NCBI GenBank assembly: GCA_949752745.1 | Contig: OX457024.1 | Span: forward strand, 105,251,190-105,315,189 | From: Protula sp. h YS-2021 | Lineage: Eukaryota > Annelida > Polychaeta > Sabellida > Serpulidae | DNA: 64,000 bases | Reading direction: 5' to 3' | Part shown: in pieces, positions 42,864 through 55,100 of the stretch | Layout: the number at the start of each line of letters is the position of its first letter | How positions within the stretch are numbered: the stretch's first letter is position 1 | The notes under the pieces: generated by a model | Seen by the model: the letters and a program-made list of their open reading frames with translations, nothing else | Database searches by the model: none | What the model was told of the DNA's origin: nothing | Position numbers and translations under genes: made by a program

Positions 42864-44875
42864 TTGTTGTTTGTGTGTGTGGTGGAGGGGGGGGGGGGCT
42901 GCCCCGCTTTTATACCATGGAACATTTTATGTTTAAATCCGGATAGTTTATGTTTCTCGTCTGTTCTCCATGCTTCCGCCTGCTTGATCCGTGTTTGTCT
43001 GCTGTTTGTGTGTGTGGGGTGGGGTAGGGGGCTTGCTGTTTGTGTGTGGGAGGGGGTTGGGGGAAGTTTGCTGTTTGTTTGTGGGAGGGGGTGGGTGAGG
43101 TTTGTTGTTTGTGTGTGGAAGGAGGTAGCCGAGAGGTTTGCTGTTTGTGTGTGGAGGGGGTGGGGTAGAGGTTTGCTGTTTGTGTGTGGGAGGGGGCGGA
43201 TGTTGATGTTTGTGTGTGGGAGGGGGTGAGAGAGAGGTTTGCTGTTTGTGTGTGGTAGGGGGTGGGGAGAGGTTTGCTGTTTGTGTGTGGGAGGGGTGGG
43301 GAGGTTAACTCTTTATGTGGGTGGGGAAGGGATGGGGGAGGTTTGCTGTTTGTGTGTGGTAGGGGGTGGGGAGAGGTTTGCTGTTTGTGTGTGGGAGGGG
43401 GGTGGAGAGGTTTGCTGTTTGTTTGTGGGAGGGGTTGGGAGAGAGGTTTGCTGTCCGTGTGTGGGAGGGGAGTGTGGGGAGGTTTGCTGTTTTTGTGTGG
43501 GAGGGGTGGGGAGGTTTACTGTTTATGTGGGTGGGGAAGGGATGGGGGAGGTTTGCTGTTTGTGTGTGGTAGGGGGTGGGGAGAGGTTTGCTGTTTGTGT
43601 GTAGGAGGGGGGTGGAGAGGTTTGCTGTTTGTGTGTGGGAGGGGTGGGGGAGGTTTGCTGTTTGTGTTTCGGAGGGGGTGGGGTTTGCTGTTTGTGTTAG
43701 GGAGGGGTGGGGAGGTTTACTGTTTATGTGGGTGGGGAAGGGATGGGGGAGGTTTGCTGTTTGTGTGTGGTAGGGGGTGGGGAGAGATTTGCTGTTTGTG
43801 TGTAGGAGGGGGGTGGAGAGGTTTGCTGTTTGTGTGTGGGAGGGGTGGGGGAGGTTTGCTGTTTGTGTTTCGGAGGGGGTGGGGTTTGCTGTTTGTGTTA
43901 GGGAGGGGGTGGGAGAGTTTGCTGTTTGTGTATAGGAGGGGGTTTGGAGAGGTTTGCTGTTTATGTGTGTCGGGGTGGAGGGAGGTTTGGTGTTTGTGTG
44001 TGGGATGGGGTTGGAGGTTGCTGTTTGTGTGTGGGAGAGAGTTGGGGGAGGTTTGCTGCGTGTTTGGGAGGGGGTGGGGGAGGTTTGCTGTTTGCGTGTG
44101 GGAGGGGGGGCGGGGGTTGATGTTTGTGTGTGGGAGGGGGTGGGAGAGTTTGCTGTTTGTGTATGGAAGGGGTTGGGGGAGGTTTGCTGTTTATGTGGGT
44201 GGGGGTGGAGGGAGGTTTGGTGTTTGTGTGTGGGAGGGGGCTGGGTTTTGCTGTTTGTGTATGGGAGGGGGTTGGGGGAGGTTTGCTGTTTGTGTGTCGG
44301 GGTGGAGGCAGGTTTGGTGTTTGTGTGTGGGAGGGGGTCGGGGGTTGCTGTTTGTGTGTGGGAGGGAGTTGGGGGAGGTTTGCTGTGTGTGTTTGGGAGG
44401 GGTGGGGGAGGTTTGGTGTCTGTGTGTGGGAGGGGGGAGAGGTTTGCTGTTTGTATGTGGGAGGGTTGGGGAGGTTTACTGTTTATGTGGGTGGGGAGGG
44501 AGTGGGGGAGGTTTGCTATTTATGTGGGATGGGCGAGGGTGGGGGAGGTTTGCCGTTTATGTGGGTGGGGAGGGGGCGGGGGAGGTTTGCTATTTATGTG
44601 GGATGGGCGGGAGTGGGGGAGGTTTGCCGTTTATGTGGGTGGGGAGGGGCGGGGGAGGTTTGCTGTTTGTGTGGGTGGGGCGGGGTGGGGGTTTGCTGTT
44701 CATGTAGGTGGGGAGGGGGGATTTTTGCTGTTTGTGTGGGTGGGGAGGAGGTTGTTGAGGTTTGCTGTTTATGTGGGTGGGGAGGGGGTGGGGGAGGTTT
44801 GGTGTTTATGTGGGTGGGGAGGGGGTGGGGGAGGTTTGCTGTTTATGTGGGTGGGGAGGGGGTGGGGGGCTGCCT
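42864..44875. repeat. 2-kb G-rich minisatellite (gtttgctgtttgtgtgtggg units)
   Basis: Units of about 30-40 bp combine gtttgctgtttgtgtgtggg with aggggtggggga-type tails. Frames of up to 481 codons are open on the plus strand because the unit rarely contains a stop; the Gly/Cys/Val/Phe-rich products are low-complexity and not genes. Repeated GGG runs give strong G-quadruplex potential on the plus strand. Confidence 0.95.
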
Positions 44876-44989
44876 CGCTTCTGGACCCTCCAGCATGCTG
44901 CTGCCTGCTTGACCTGTGTTTGTTGAGCGGTGATGGCTGGCCCACAGGGCCCACCGCCAGATGGTCTGAAAGACACCCTGCTATTCAAT

Positions 44990-45350
44990 ATCCTCTAATA
45001 AGCAGAAATTAGTTTTTATCATTAATTGGACTTGTTATGTGTAAAGCTAACCCGCCTAGCTAGTTTGTGCTGGTCCTGTTGCAAAACGTTGTGATTTCGG
45101 CGTCATTGTGTCAGAGCAGTTAACGCAGAAACTGTTATTAGAAGACAAAGATAGTCATGCAGCATCCCGCCAGACAGGAGAGAAACTGTGAAACACCTAA
45201 CTAAAAACGGATCGCTATTTTTCACTCGCTGTTTTCACAACATTGTTATATATTACGTCAAATCCAACTTGTAAAGATATTCGAGATTTCGAAAACTCCA
45301 GCTATTTATTCATTTATTTTGAATGGGATCCACAAATTTAGTCATTTTTA
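44990..45350. other. Unique-looking stretch, no gene seen
   Basis: No repeat, conserved frame or RNA gene was recognised. Confidence 0.4.
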
Positions 45351-45744
45351 ACCCAGCCGACCTTGTCGGACTGGGTTAGTCGTATCACTATAGGGGGCTT
45401 GACTGTATGTGCGTATGTTAAACTTTTTCTTTAAAATGCTACTCCTCCTACAGTTTTGCTCCAATCGTTTTAATATTACGCAGGAATATTCTCTGGGTGG
45501 TTCCCCACCTGGCTATTACTTTTTTTTGACGATTGACGGAAAACTGACAAAATGGCAGCAATTTTTATTCCTGTTTTGACCCATTTTTAAAATGCTACTC
45601 CTACAATTTTACACCAATCGTTTAGATGTTACACAGGGAATGTTCCCCAGGGGTTCGCCTACCAGGCTATTATTTATTTCGCGGTTCGCAAAAAAGTGCC
45701 GAAATGGCGGAACTTTGAAGTTTGGCAAAAACTGGAATAAATGG

Positions 45745-46750
45745 AATCCCGGACAGTTGCCCGCGCGGCGAGTTTCCCGCGCGGACATTATCCCCCTTAA
45801 ATTGACATGCACGGACGTTTTCCCGCCTCTTTTCCCGGCGAGTTTCCCGCATTCCATATTTTTTCATACTGGCGCTCGTTTCGAATTGTTTTTGAATTTT
45901 CTTGATTAATTTGAATGCTAGATAAGATTCATTAGAAATGTTTCAAAGAACTTGTGTTTTTTTGCAAGCTGTTTGTGAATGGCTCAAAGCGCTCTTCTGT
46001 TTAAACGCGCAATTTAAAGATTTAAATGCACAATGGTGCAACTAATTTGAAAAGGATAAGGGATACCCCACCCGTCACTTGTCCCCTGATCAGATATGCA
46101 GATAGGACCCTTTGAACTGTTTTACTATCGGCCCCGTGTGTTGTCCAAAGGCAATATACCCGGACTCATTACGCAATAGCAATAGCAATAACGGATTTCG
46201 TGCGATGGTGGAGCATGCCAACCCGACATTTTGGCATTGTTTGGAATGCATACAGCAGGATGCCGCCGTGGTTTTAACACAGTTGGCACAAAGCCGCATT
46301 GGTCAGAGACCTGCGAAGCGAGTTCGCCGCCAAACTGCCACCCTGCAGAATCGCCTGAAGACCCTCTGCCTTGATCGAGTATCTGGTCGAAAATCTGTCA
46401 GCGAATGCTGGATTGTATTCGGACACAACATGAGATTATAGGGAATAGTAGAGGTGTTGTTCATTCTTTGGTGTTGTCTGTTGAGAAGACGTCAGCTGAG
46501 AATTATGTAATAAAGGTCGTGAGTATTGTTTAATAAAGCTCGTGTGTGAATATATGACTTGCTTTATAACCCCTTCTCCTACTAAACCCCACTCCTTACC
46601 CCCTCTCTCCGCTCAACCTGTTGTAAATGCAGTTGCGGGATCCTATCCGGGATTTGCACAATACAACGCGGGAAAGTGTCCGCCCTGTGCAAAAAATGCG
46701 GGATTATCTCGGCGCGGGAAACTTTCCGCCCGGGAAACTGTCCGTCTACC
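45745..46750. mobile_element. MULE (Mutator-like) transposon with long inverted repeats and 10-bp TSD
   Basis: Flanked by gaataaatgg at 45735-45744 and 46751-46760. Ends of about 100 bp are inverted copies: cggacagttgcccgcgcggc and gagtttcccgcgcggacatt at left; tctcggcgcgggaaactttc and cgcccgggaaactgtccg at right. A TSD of 9-11 bp and long GC-rich inverted repeats are typical of Mutator-like elements. It contains a C-terminal transposase relic. A neighbouring unit of the host repeat (about 46905-46965) supplies the matching uninterrupted site. Confidence 0.85.
46112..46441 (+). pseudogene. C-terminal fragment of a MULE transposase
   Basis: A frame of about 109 codons. It has RNSNSNNGFRAMVEHANPTF, then FWHCLECIQQD, then a basic segment and RLKTLCLDR, and ends GHNMRL. 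The N-N-x-x-(E/R)-x-x-(H/V) segment, a Pro-x-(F/W) turn, a basic stretch, and a last helix ending G-H-N-(I/M)-R are the tail pattern I know from FLYWCH-associated MULE transposases. The DDE core and zinc fingers are missing, so the copy is not autonomous. It sits between the inverted repeats at 45745-46750. Confidence 0.6.
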
Positions 46751-47269
46751 GAATAAATGGTAGTAAATGACTGAATTGTCAAATCATTCATTTCTCTAAT
46801 TCTTTTTCAAATAGTTATAAAATTTTAATCGAAAGTTTCTTTGGTGCTTCTCCACCTGGACTTTGCTTTTTTCGCAAATGACAAAAAAACAATGCCGAAA
46901 TGGTGGAATTTAAAATTTTTTGTAAAATTGTATAAATGTCGGTAAATACGTGAATTGTCAAAACCCAACCACTCCGACATCCCTTTTCGGGTAGCTTCCA
47001 CTCAGGAAAACTCGTTTTTGTGTATTAAAATTATGGAAAAGTTACGTTTAGTTCTTCATTTTGTGGCATAACAGTATTCGTTTCAGAGTTTTTCTCTCTT
47101 TCCTTGTTTGGTAACTCGGCTGGGTCATGTCCTTGGACATGCTTGTTTATGGGAATCAAAAATTTTTGTTATTTTTTTAATGGGGTCCACAAATTTAGTC
47201 ATTTTTTAATATGATCCACAAATGTAGTTATTTTTAATACGATCCACAAAAACTGCTGATAAAACGTTA

Positions 47270-47945
47270 AAGAACTGCTGATATATGGACATGGGTGGGT
47301 GGAGGCAGGGTAGGGGGAGGAGTGGGGATGGGGAGGGATGGGCGTGGGTGTGGGGCAGGGACGGATGGGCGTGAGGATGCGGAGGGATGGGCGTGGGTGT
47401 GTGGTGGAGGGATGGGGGAGGGGTGGGGATGCGGAGGGATGTGCGTGGGGATACGGAGCGATGGGCGTGGGTGGGGGAGGGAGGGATAAGGGGAGAGGTG
47501 GAGGATGCAGAGGGATGGGGTGGGTGGGGGAGAGAGGGATGGGCGTGGGGATGCAGAGGGATGGGGTGGGTGGGGGAGGGAGGGATGGGATGAGGGGTGA
47601 TGGCGAAGAGATGGACGTGGGTGAGTGGAGGGAGGGATGAGGGTAGAGGTGGGGATGCAAAGGGATGGTCGTGGATGGAGGGAGGGATGGGTGGGGATGA
47701 GGAGGAATGGGCGTGGCTTGGGGAGGAAGGGATGAGGGGAGGGGTGGGGATGCGGGGGTATGGGCGTGGGTGGAGGGAGGGATGGGCTGAGGGGTGGGGA
47801 TGCGGAGGGATGGGCAAGGATACGTGGAGGGGGGATGCGGTGGGATGGGAGTGGATCAGTGGAGGGAGGGATGGGAGTGGGTGGGTGGAGGAAGGGATGG
47901 GGTGGTGACGCGTAGGGATGGGGTGGGGAGGGGTGTGTCAACGGG
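47270..47945. repeat. G-rich minisatellite (ggatgcggagggatgggcgt units)
   Basis: Units of about 25-50 bp alternate gagggatgggcgtgggtg with gggggaggagtgggg. Minus-strand Pro/Ser/His-rich frames of 150-266 codons are by-products of the C-rich complement. Confidence 0.95.
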
Positions 47946-47999
47946 AGAACCGATGAAATAATTACAGTACTTGGTGTGGTCAAGTGTGGTCGAGTTGTT

Positions 48000-48620
48000 T
48001 CCCCAGAATCATGGACCCAGGGAACCACCATTTGTCTAGACTCTAATCCTTGGCGACTATTCTTCACACTCTAAGCGAAAATGCGATAAAAAATATTTTT
48101 GAATTTCCTAATTTTTGGAGTGGTTTTCACTGTCATTCCAGCGTTTTATCGAGACCTCCATTTAATATAAAATGTCGCAACAAAAATAAAAAAAATTATT
48201 TTTTAATAAATTTCCGATTTCGTCACCAATTAAAACCCCTCGGACAACAAACACATTGGGCTATGATCTAAGAGCTCACATTAGAAAATGCATTTAAAAA
48301 ACCGTATTTTGCATTTCAAGAATTAAATTTCAAAATTTTTATAGATATAAAGAGAATACATTTCCACTGAATGATAATTTATTAAAGCCTAAAACAACAA
48401 CAGGAATGATGTCGAATACAACAACTTGATAAAAAAAAGTTCAACACGACCGTTTTTTGAATCTGAATAATGATGCGTGTTATTTGTGGGTATAAAAAGT
48501 GCAAGAATAATTCTAGATATAACTCTTTATATACATGTTTTTTTTTAGATTTTTATATTTTGCTCACAGTTCATTTAGACAAACACATTGGCTAGAGCTG
48601 TGGCACGTGATGCACTTGTT
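48000..48620. other. 3' flank of rx, no gene seen
   Basis: AT-rich. A tttatt at 48378-48383 (aataaa on the minus strand) is a candidate polyadenylation signal about 260 nt beyond the rx stop; another at 48626-48631 is only 9 nt from the stop. Confidence 0.4.
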
Positions 48621-48639
48621 TATTATTTATTGGATGACG

Positions 48640-49122
48640 TCACTGACCCACGATAGTCTTTCCCATATTCTCCATGTGTGCTTTCGCTTTTAATCTCAGT
48701 GCCACTATACTACTGGATTTTTTCTCATCATCATCATCCATAAGAGGGGTGGAGAAACTATTGTGTACGGGACTTGCTGCCCTCGTGCAGGGGACACCCG
48801 ACAGCGACGACAACGCCGACAAATTAAACCCCGCCAGAGCGCCACTTCCGGTTCCGCTGGTAGCCGTTAGGAAGCTGGGATAAACCGTTGAAGCGGTTGC
48901 TAGGAAACCGGGAAGAGAAGTCAATTGTGATGTTGCTATGGAGTTGGCCATCCAGGGTTCCATTGTCATTGCCATGGAAACGTTAGTTGAACAGTTGCGG
49001 GGCGAGAGCGAAGCCAAAGAGCCACCTAGCGAGCTGAGAGGAAAGTTCTCGTTGATTTTTAATGAAGCACTTTCCATCTTCTCTTGTCGCCTCCATTTTG
49101 CACGTCTGTTTTGAAACCAAAC
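48640..49122 (-). CDS. rx: rx exon 3 (residues 175-334), recognition helix and OAR
   Basis: Acceptor tttttgtctccag before 49122. It begins [15 protein letters not shown], continues through a Ser/Leu/Ala-rich region with MEPWMAN, and ends with the OAR motif and a stop at 48640. The acidic DDDDEKK run just before the OAR is notable. Confidence 0.95.
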   Translation of the reverse strand, partial: VWFQNRRAKWRRQEKMESASLKINENFPLSSLGGSLASLSPRNCSTNVSMAMTMEPWMANSIATSQLTSLPGFLATASTVYPSFLTATSGTGSGALAGFNLSALSSLSGVPCTRAASPVHNSFSTPLMDDDDEKKSSSIVALRLKAKAHMENMGKTIVGQ

Positions 49123-52100
49123 CTGGAGACAAAAACATGGTCATATTCTAACTTTTGAAAGTGCGCAAATCCTTTCCCGTTATTTAAATAATTTCTGGCA
49201 GTTAAAAAGTTCGTGATACTCTTTTAAAGGAACGTATTTAGGACTGAATCTGATTAAATATTTAATAGCACTACGCACATATGCGGTCAGTAATTGAATG
49301 TGGTACTTTTATCTGGCGAATATCAGACATTAAATGATCAGTTACGCAACTTGAAAAAGAGAAGCACAATAAATAGAGACACGTTTTGCGGTGTTTCATT
49401 AACTTTCAATTTGTGATAAGTGTGTAAAGCACCTTTCATGAAAGGTCATCTAATCATGGCTGCACATCTTCAATTAATGACCTGACCTTTTGGAGACAAT
49501 ATAAATAGAAATTTTGCAATTATTTCTTTTGTGCAGTCTATTCATATTTTATCTATGTGTACCCGGTCCGTAACCCACTCGACAAGCGGCTTCAGTGTTT
49601 CATCTTCGCTGTTTCAGGCAAATGAGGGATACCCTCTCCCCCCCCCCCCACCCCCATTTTGGGGCTCTCATTAAGGACCCCATACCCCTAAACATGGGAT
49701 GTTGTGCCGCTTGGAATGTGAACAACTAGCCTGACCATCCCCTCCTGGGGTGATCTTAAACGTCGGAGTGTGTTGGCTTTGAAAAAAAAGCCCTCTGTGG
49801 CCGCAGGGCTAAGCAGTCCCGCTGCAAAGTTACACTTGTGTTTTCAACACGACACGGGGCTGTATCACAAAACCTAAACAAACGTCATCTTTTGATCACA
49901 CTGTCTAATTTGAGGGTGTTGACGAAATTAGCATCGTATTATGAAGCGCGATTCTGTGGGAGAACAGAATGACACCAGTCGCGATGTTTTGACTGGAGGA
50001 GATACGTTTTGAATGAGATACAACCCGAGGTTACAATACACAATTGATGTGAATATCAAACACATTTAATAAAAAGGTGATGATAATAGGAGATGGTCTT
50101 CATCAATAGCGGGCAAGCTTACACCCTTTAGCTACAATTTAATTGTCTACAATTAAAAAGAATTAAACTATACATGAAAAATCAGCAGATGTCCGCTACA
50201 TTCAAACTTCGTAACCTCGTTTCTCGTTAGTTTCATGATCTTTCAAATTATTAGTGATTATTTTTCTTATTCCAACAAAATCTTACCATTTGGGGGGGGG
50301 GGGGGGGGAGTAAAAGTCCATTTCAAAATCTTAACAATCAAAACAACGTTTTGAGAAATGGAAGAGTTTTGATTGGATAACTGTAGTAAAGGTTGTGAGT
50401 AAAAGCCTTGATGAATGATTCAGTGAGGTAGATTGATAGTTTACTAATAGCCTGGCCCGAGCAATTATTGTCTGAAATGAGGCAGCTCACGTCTTAGACA
50501 CAACTAATGGTGTAATATGGCGGCTTGCATGACCGGAAAACTGGTTCCCAATTTAACTAAACACATACACTAAATTCTCTTTCAGTCCTTGATGTCTTAA
50601 TGAAATTAGCCTTTCAGCCGGTTGCACCTAATGGAATATTGAAACAGCACTTATTAATAGACGCAATTAAGTTATGAGTTGATGTTTAAGTTGTGACATA
50701 GAAACAGGTTCGCTTATAGAGCGGAGTCACGCAATGCTTAAGCAAGCTATTATGTTTGTGATTGATGGACAAATTACTTTTTAATTTAATCAAACTAAGA
50801 CTATTAGCTACAATTTTCCTTTGGCATCCAAAATGGGGCTGTTCTTTCTTGCCAGCCATTTTTTTAAGACACAATGTGACAAACTGCATTCTAAGGAGTT
50901 TTATTTATTTATTATTGTATTTATGCATGGTGAAAACGGTCTCATTTTTTTTTTTTTGACATGCTAATAACCTTGTAACATCCAACAATTATGGCACGCG
51001 TTTTAAAGTAAAAAAATACATGAAATTGTTCAAGTAGGGAAATGAGAGAAAAAATAGACTTGCACTCAATAACGTTTAATGCGATATTTTCTGCAATCAT
51101 TTAGTTATGGCGACAACACATGACTGGAAACGACACCATGTCGTGCTTGGCTCTGGTGTGCTCAGTGGCAGTCGTGTATGAATATGTCCCCATTTTGCTG
51201 AGTACTACTTTGCAGAAATAAAACAAACACACAAAAGGATATGGCATCTAAACAACCTGAAAAACTGTCCAGATCTTTCTTAAATGCGTACGTGACGCTT
51301 TACGAACAGAGGGGAGGGCTTATCTGGATTGCAGATTTAACATTTCTGCTCTCATTCTGAAACTGTCGTTACCTGGACCCTGACTTCCGGTAGATTAATG
51401 CGCAGTGCCAGTTCTTCTCTGGTATAAACATCCGGGTAGTGACTCTTCTCAAATGCCTTCTCTAACTCATGCAGCTGGTATGTGGTGAACGTAGTCCGGT
51501 TTCTGCGCGACTTCTTCTTCTGATCCTCGGACTGATTGTCAAGGTCATCCGCCATGTTACTGGGGCTCGTATTAAGTTTTTGCCCTAAAAATGAATGCAA
51601 AATCATATACGCCTGACATGCATAAGACACTGAAATATTAATGTACTATTTTTTTGAGTAGTTTCGCTTGGCACTAGAGCAGCGTCGATATGGCGAGTAT
51701 CACTTTTTTTATTTATACGCTGACAGATAGAAATGATGGTAAAATATTTCACCATTATGACGGGTGTGTCACGTGCCACACTTTGGACACGTGACATCCG
51801 GGCATTGTGTGTAATTATTCAAGAATTATGGCGATAAAAGTATTAATAACGCTCATAAATGCATTTCAAAAATGTCTAGAGTCGGTGATGTCTTCGGTTG
51901 ATGTTATCTGTATTATGATTATTTCCTGTGTGGCAAAATACTGATAGAAATATTAATTGGATGTGTTCGGTGATATGTAATGCCATTGTAGAACGATTGG
52001 ATAATCCCTAATCCCTAACTAAAAAAAAAAGATTGCCATCTCTTATCACAATTATTTTACAGATGCATTGTGGGTAGGGACAAGCTTTGTTTTCAAACGG

Positions 52101-55100
52101 AAGGGGTCACAAAATCAGATAGGCTCGTGGATAAATGGGCACTCCATTGCGGTGACAACTGTCTTTGTGTATCTCATTATTAATAATTAGTTTGAATTTC
52201 TTGTGCTGTTTGCTAGCGGTCGCACCTTTTACACCAAAATGAGGGAGGACACACTGGAGATGACAAGTCATCCTTGCTATTAGCGTCAACAAGAACCGTC
52301 AAACAAATGCTACCCGTGTACTTATTTCTCCCTAACAAGGCGAGATTATGCTCCCCTCGGCCTTTTGGCTGCCAGAATCACAGACACACAAATTAATATT
52401 TTTCGAGCTGAGGATTTCAATAAAAAAATCACATGGTGTTTAGTGCCTTTTAAATAGATTTTAAAGATAAAACATGTTGTTATGATTTTGGCATTTTCAG
52501 CCAATTTGCGGCTTGATTTGGTTACAGAACTGACATCATATACACGCCGACTGATATCGGGTGTCCACGAAAACTGTTATAAAACTCATTAGTACAAACG
52601 AGCATGAATGGACCAGCAGTGCTGACGGGGGAGACAAACAGCCCAGCTGATGCCATCAAAGACGTGGAGAGGGGTGGGGCGGAGGACACTTTTTCCCCAA
52701 ACCCTTGTCTTGCGTGAGTAACTCTATCCGTACACCGATGCAAACATAGCCAACAAACACGTCGTCGAATATCCTTGATTACCCTTAATAAGTTCAAACT
52801 TACACCCCGTGTAGCAAGAACCTGCACTTTGATCCATAAACACATGATACGGGGTCAAGGGGAGCGCGAGGTTGGTGATACAACGCGCAAAACAGATCTG
52901 TTAATTTTATCCCCCATAAGAACAAATTAGTTTTTGGTATCACAATATTACTAATTCCCATCAAGTGACAAAAAGGTTGTCCTGACCACCTGCAGCCTGA
53001 TTACGTCACAAACATGGCGGACTTTCCAAACCTTTGTTTTGCGATCACAATTGTTCTTTAAAGATGCTTTCAGCAGGCTGATGGTGGTCTTAAATTTTCG
53101 ATTTTTTTGTCTAAATGTATAGTTTCTATTAACTCGAGTGCTAATTGAAGACATTTGTTATAATTACATCAGTTATTGGTGCATTCAAGTGTGGTATCTT
53201 TTTATAAAGTTCAAATTGCTCTCGTGAGCACACGTGTTCACTGCACCATACAATTAAAGATGGGTAATTAGTAAAATCTGTCGTTTTAATTAACAAGTCT
53301 AATAATAAGAATAAAACTTTAAAATGCGAAGACGATTTTGTTTTTCATCATCACGTAACTGTGTTATTCTCATTGTATTGCTGTGATATCAAGAAGCAAT
53401 TTTCCAATCCCTAACAGAAGTGGCATTCAGTGCGCTCCAGATAAAGAATATTGACTGATAATTATTTTTTTTTACAAAAAAATAACAAAAATAAAACACT
53501 GATTTATTCCTGCCGCATCAACGGGTCAATCGACTTGGATAACTGTTCAATCATTAGCACAAAACAAAACAAACAAAAAAATAATAATAAGGAGAAAGAA
53601 AGCCGCAGAAATAACAGTGACATAAAATCAATTTCACAGAGTTGACAGGTACACCAGGAAAATTAGCATAACATGTCTGAAAGTTCGAGATTGTAGAATT
53701 GTCATTAGTCTGTGATTTCTGCGAAGTTTCGACATGTCTTGATTCTTGCTGCCGGAAACATTTGCTCTAAAACAAAGCTAGTGTGATGTATGGCAACTTT
53801 TTACAGGTGGCAGTTGTTTCCATAATGATCCAGTTAATTTTAAGAACATTGCATGACAGACACCCCCAACACGCTACACTCAACTCAGGATAGTCGAGTA
53901 CCTCCCCACCACCCCTCCTCCCCCCTTCTCCCCTTTTCCACTCAAGACTTAAGCTAATTGGCAGACATCAAGATTTCACTTGCCGACCCCCCCCATTATC
54001 TCGGCAGCTGATAGATCTATTAAGTTCTTCATCACATTAAATTAGAAAGAATAAAACAACACACACAAAAATTGATATCAAGACGGGAAATTGTAACTGT
54101 TTTCTAAGGAGCTGTAGGATTGCCACATGCTGTGTGACCACTTGCTTGATACCTGTACCGATATGGGAGTCCCAATTCAACAGGCCTCCCTCCCTGGGCA
54201 GGGGCTAAATTGTTTTTTGATATCTAATCCTTGCTTATTAGAAAATTTCCATACAGGCTTCAAAGATATCTAGGCTTATCCGAAACGCAATGTTGATGCT
54301 TGAAGCTCTGTTTTCAATAGTTGTTCATAATTGCTAAATTGCTGTTTGTCACGATATTCTACTTTCCGACAGCTGACCGTTTTAGGCGATTGGGGGGTAT
54401 ATTGGTTATACTCACTCCTATTATTGGCATAATTTATGGTATTCAGTGATGTGTGCAGGTGCGTATATCCCCTGTGTAATGTTGATGAAGGTTAGAAGAG
54501 CCGTTAAACAAGTAAATATGCATAATAGGTGGCATGAGAAAAATGTCTATTTTACTCACCATTTTCTGTATGTTTATTGTCGCAACGAAGTCACGGGCAG
54601 GGCATGATCTGCCATTTTGTATCCAGAGCAAAACAAAGGCATTAACAACACATGATTTCAGTCGCTAGCTTTAGTACATTTGAAAAACTCGTAGTAAGTT
54701 TTATTTGTTTGTTCTTTTTATTTTTGAATTTCGCATTGGCGGGGATCTGGACGATTGTACCGGTAACTGCACAAAGTGTTTTGTACATGCATGGAGTTTA
54801 CCGGGGTGGGGTGGGGGGTTAGGGCGCATCCGCGTATAGATTAATTATTATGCCCTAAGCGCGGAGTGCTAAGTTTGAAATACTGTCCTCTTTGTAACCA
54901 AACGCGGAACCCAGTTTCGAAAGAAGCCCGCACCTCCCCACTTTTTTGTGCGAAGCGCTGAGTACTGAATGAAAATTACTCCCAATTTTGATGAAATTGG
55001 CACTTCGCGCTGACCTCGTCTTCCTTCAAAATTCCACTCCCCCCCCCCCCAATTCCCCGATTTTGTTTTTTTTTAGACAAGCATAGTAACAGATGTGATG

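Larger units (their letters stand above)
45351..47148. mobile_element. Hairpin-headed repeat element interrupted by a MULE
   Basis: The left end is the hairpin aacccagccga/tcggactgggtt. The right end, tcggctgggtcatgtccttg, contains the inverse of the left and a second hairpin (catgtccttggacatg). Three internal units start ctactcctcctacag, ctactcctacaat and ctaattctttttcaa (about 45441, 45594 and 46795), each followed by a block like ttccccacctggctattact. The third unit is separated from the second by the inserted element at 45745-46750. Confidence 0.65.

Noticed and set aside
43262..44707. A 481-codon open frame (and several overlapping ones) on the plus strand
   Set aside because: It lies wholly in a G-rich minisatellite; other frames are open too and the product is a Gly/Cys/Val/Phe repeat with no domain.
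47199..48067. Pro/Ser/His-rich minus-strand frames
   Set aside because: C-rich complement of a G-rich minisatellite.
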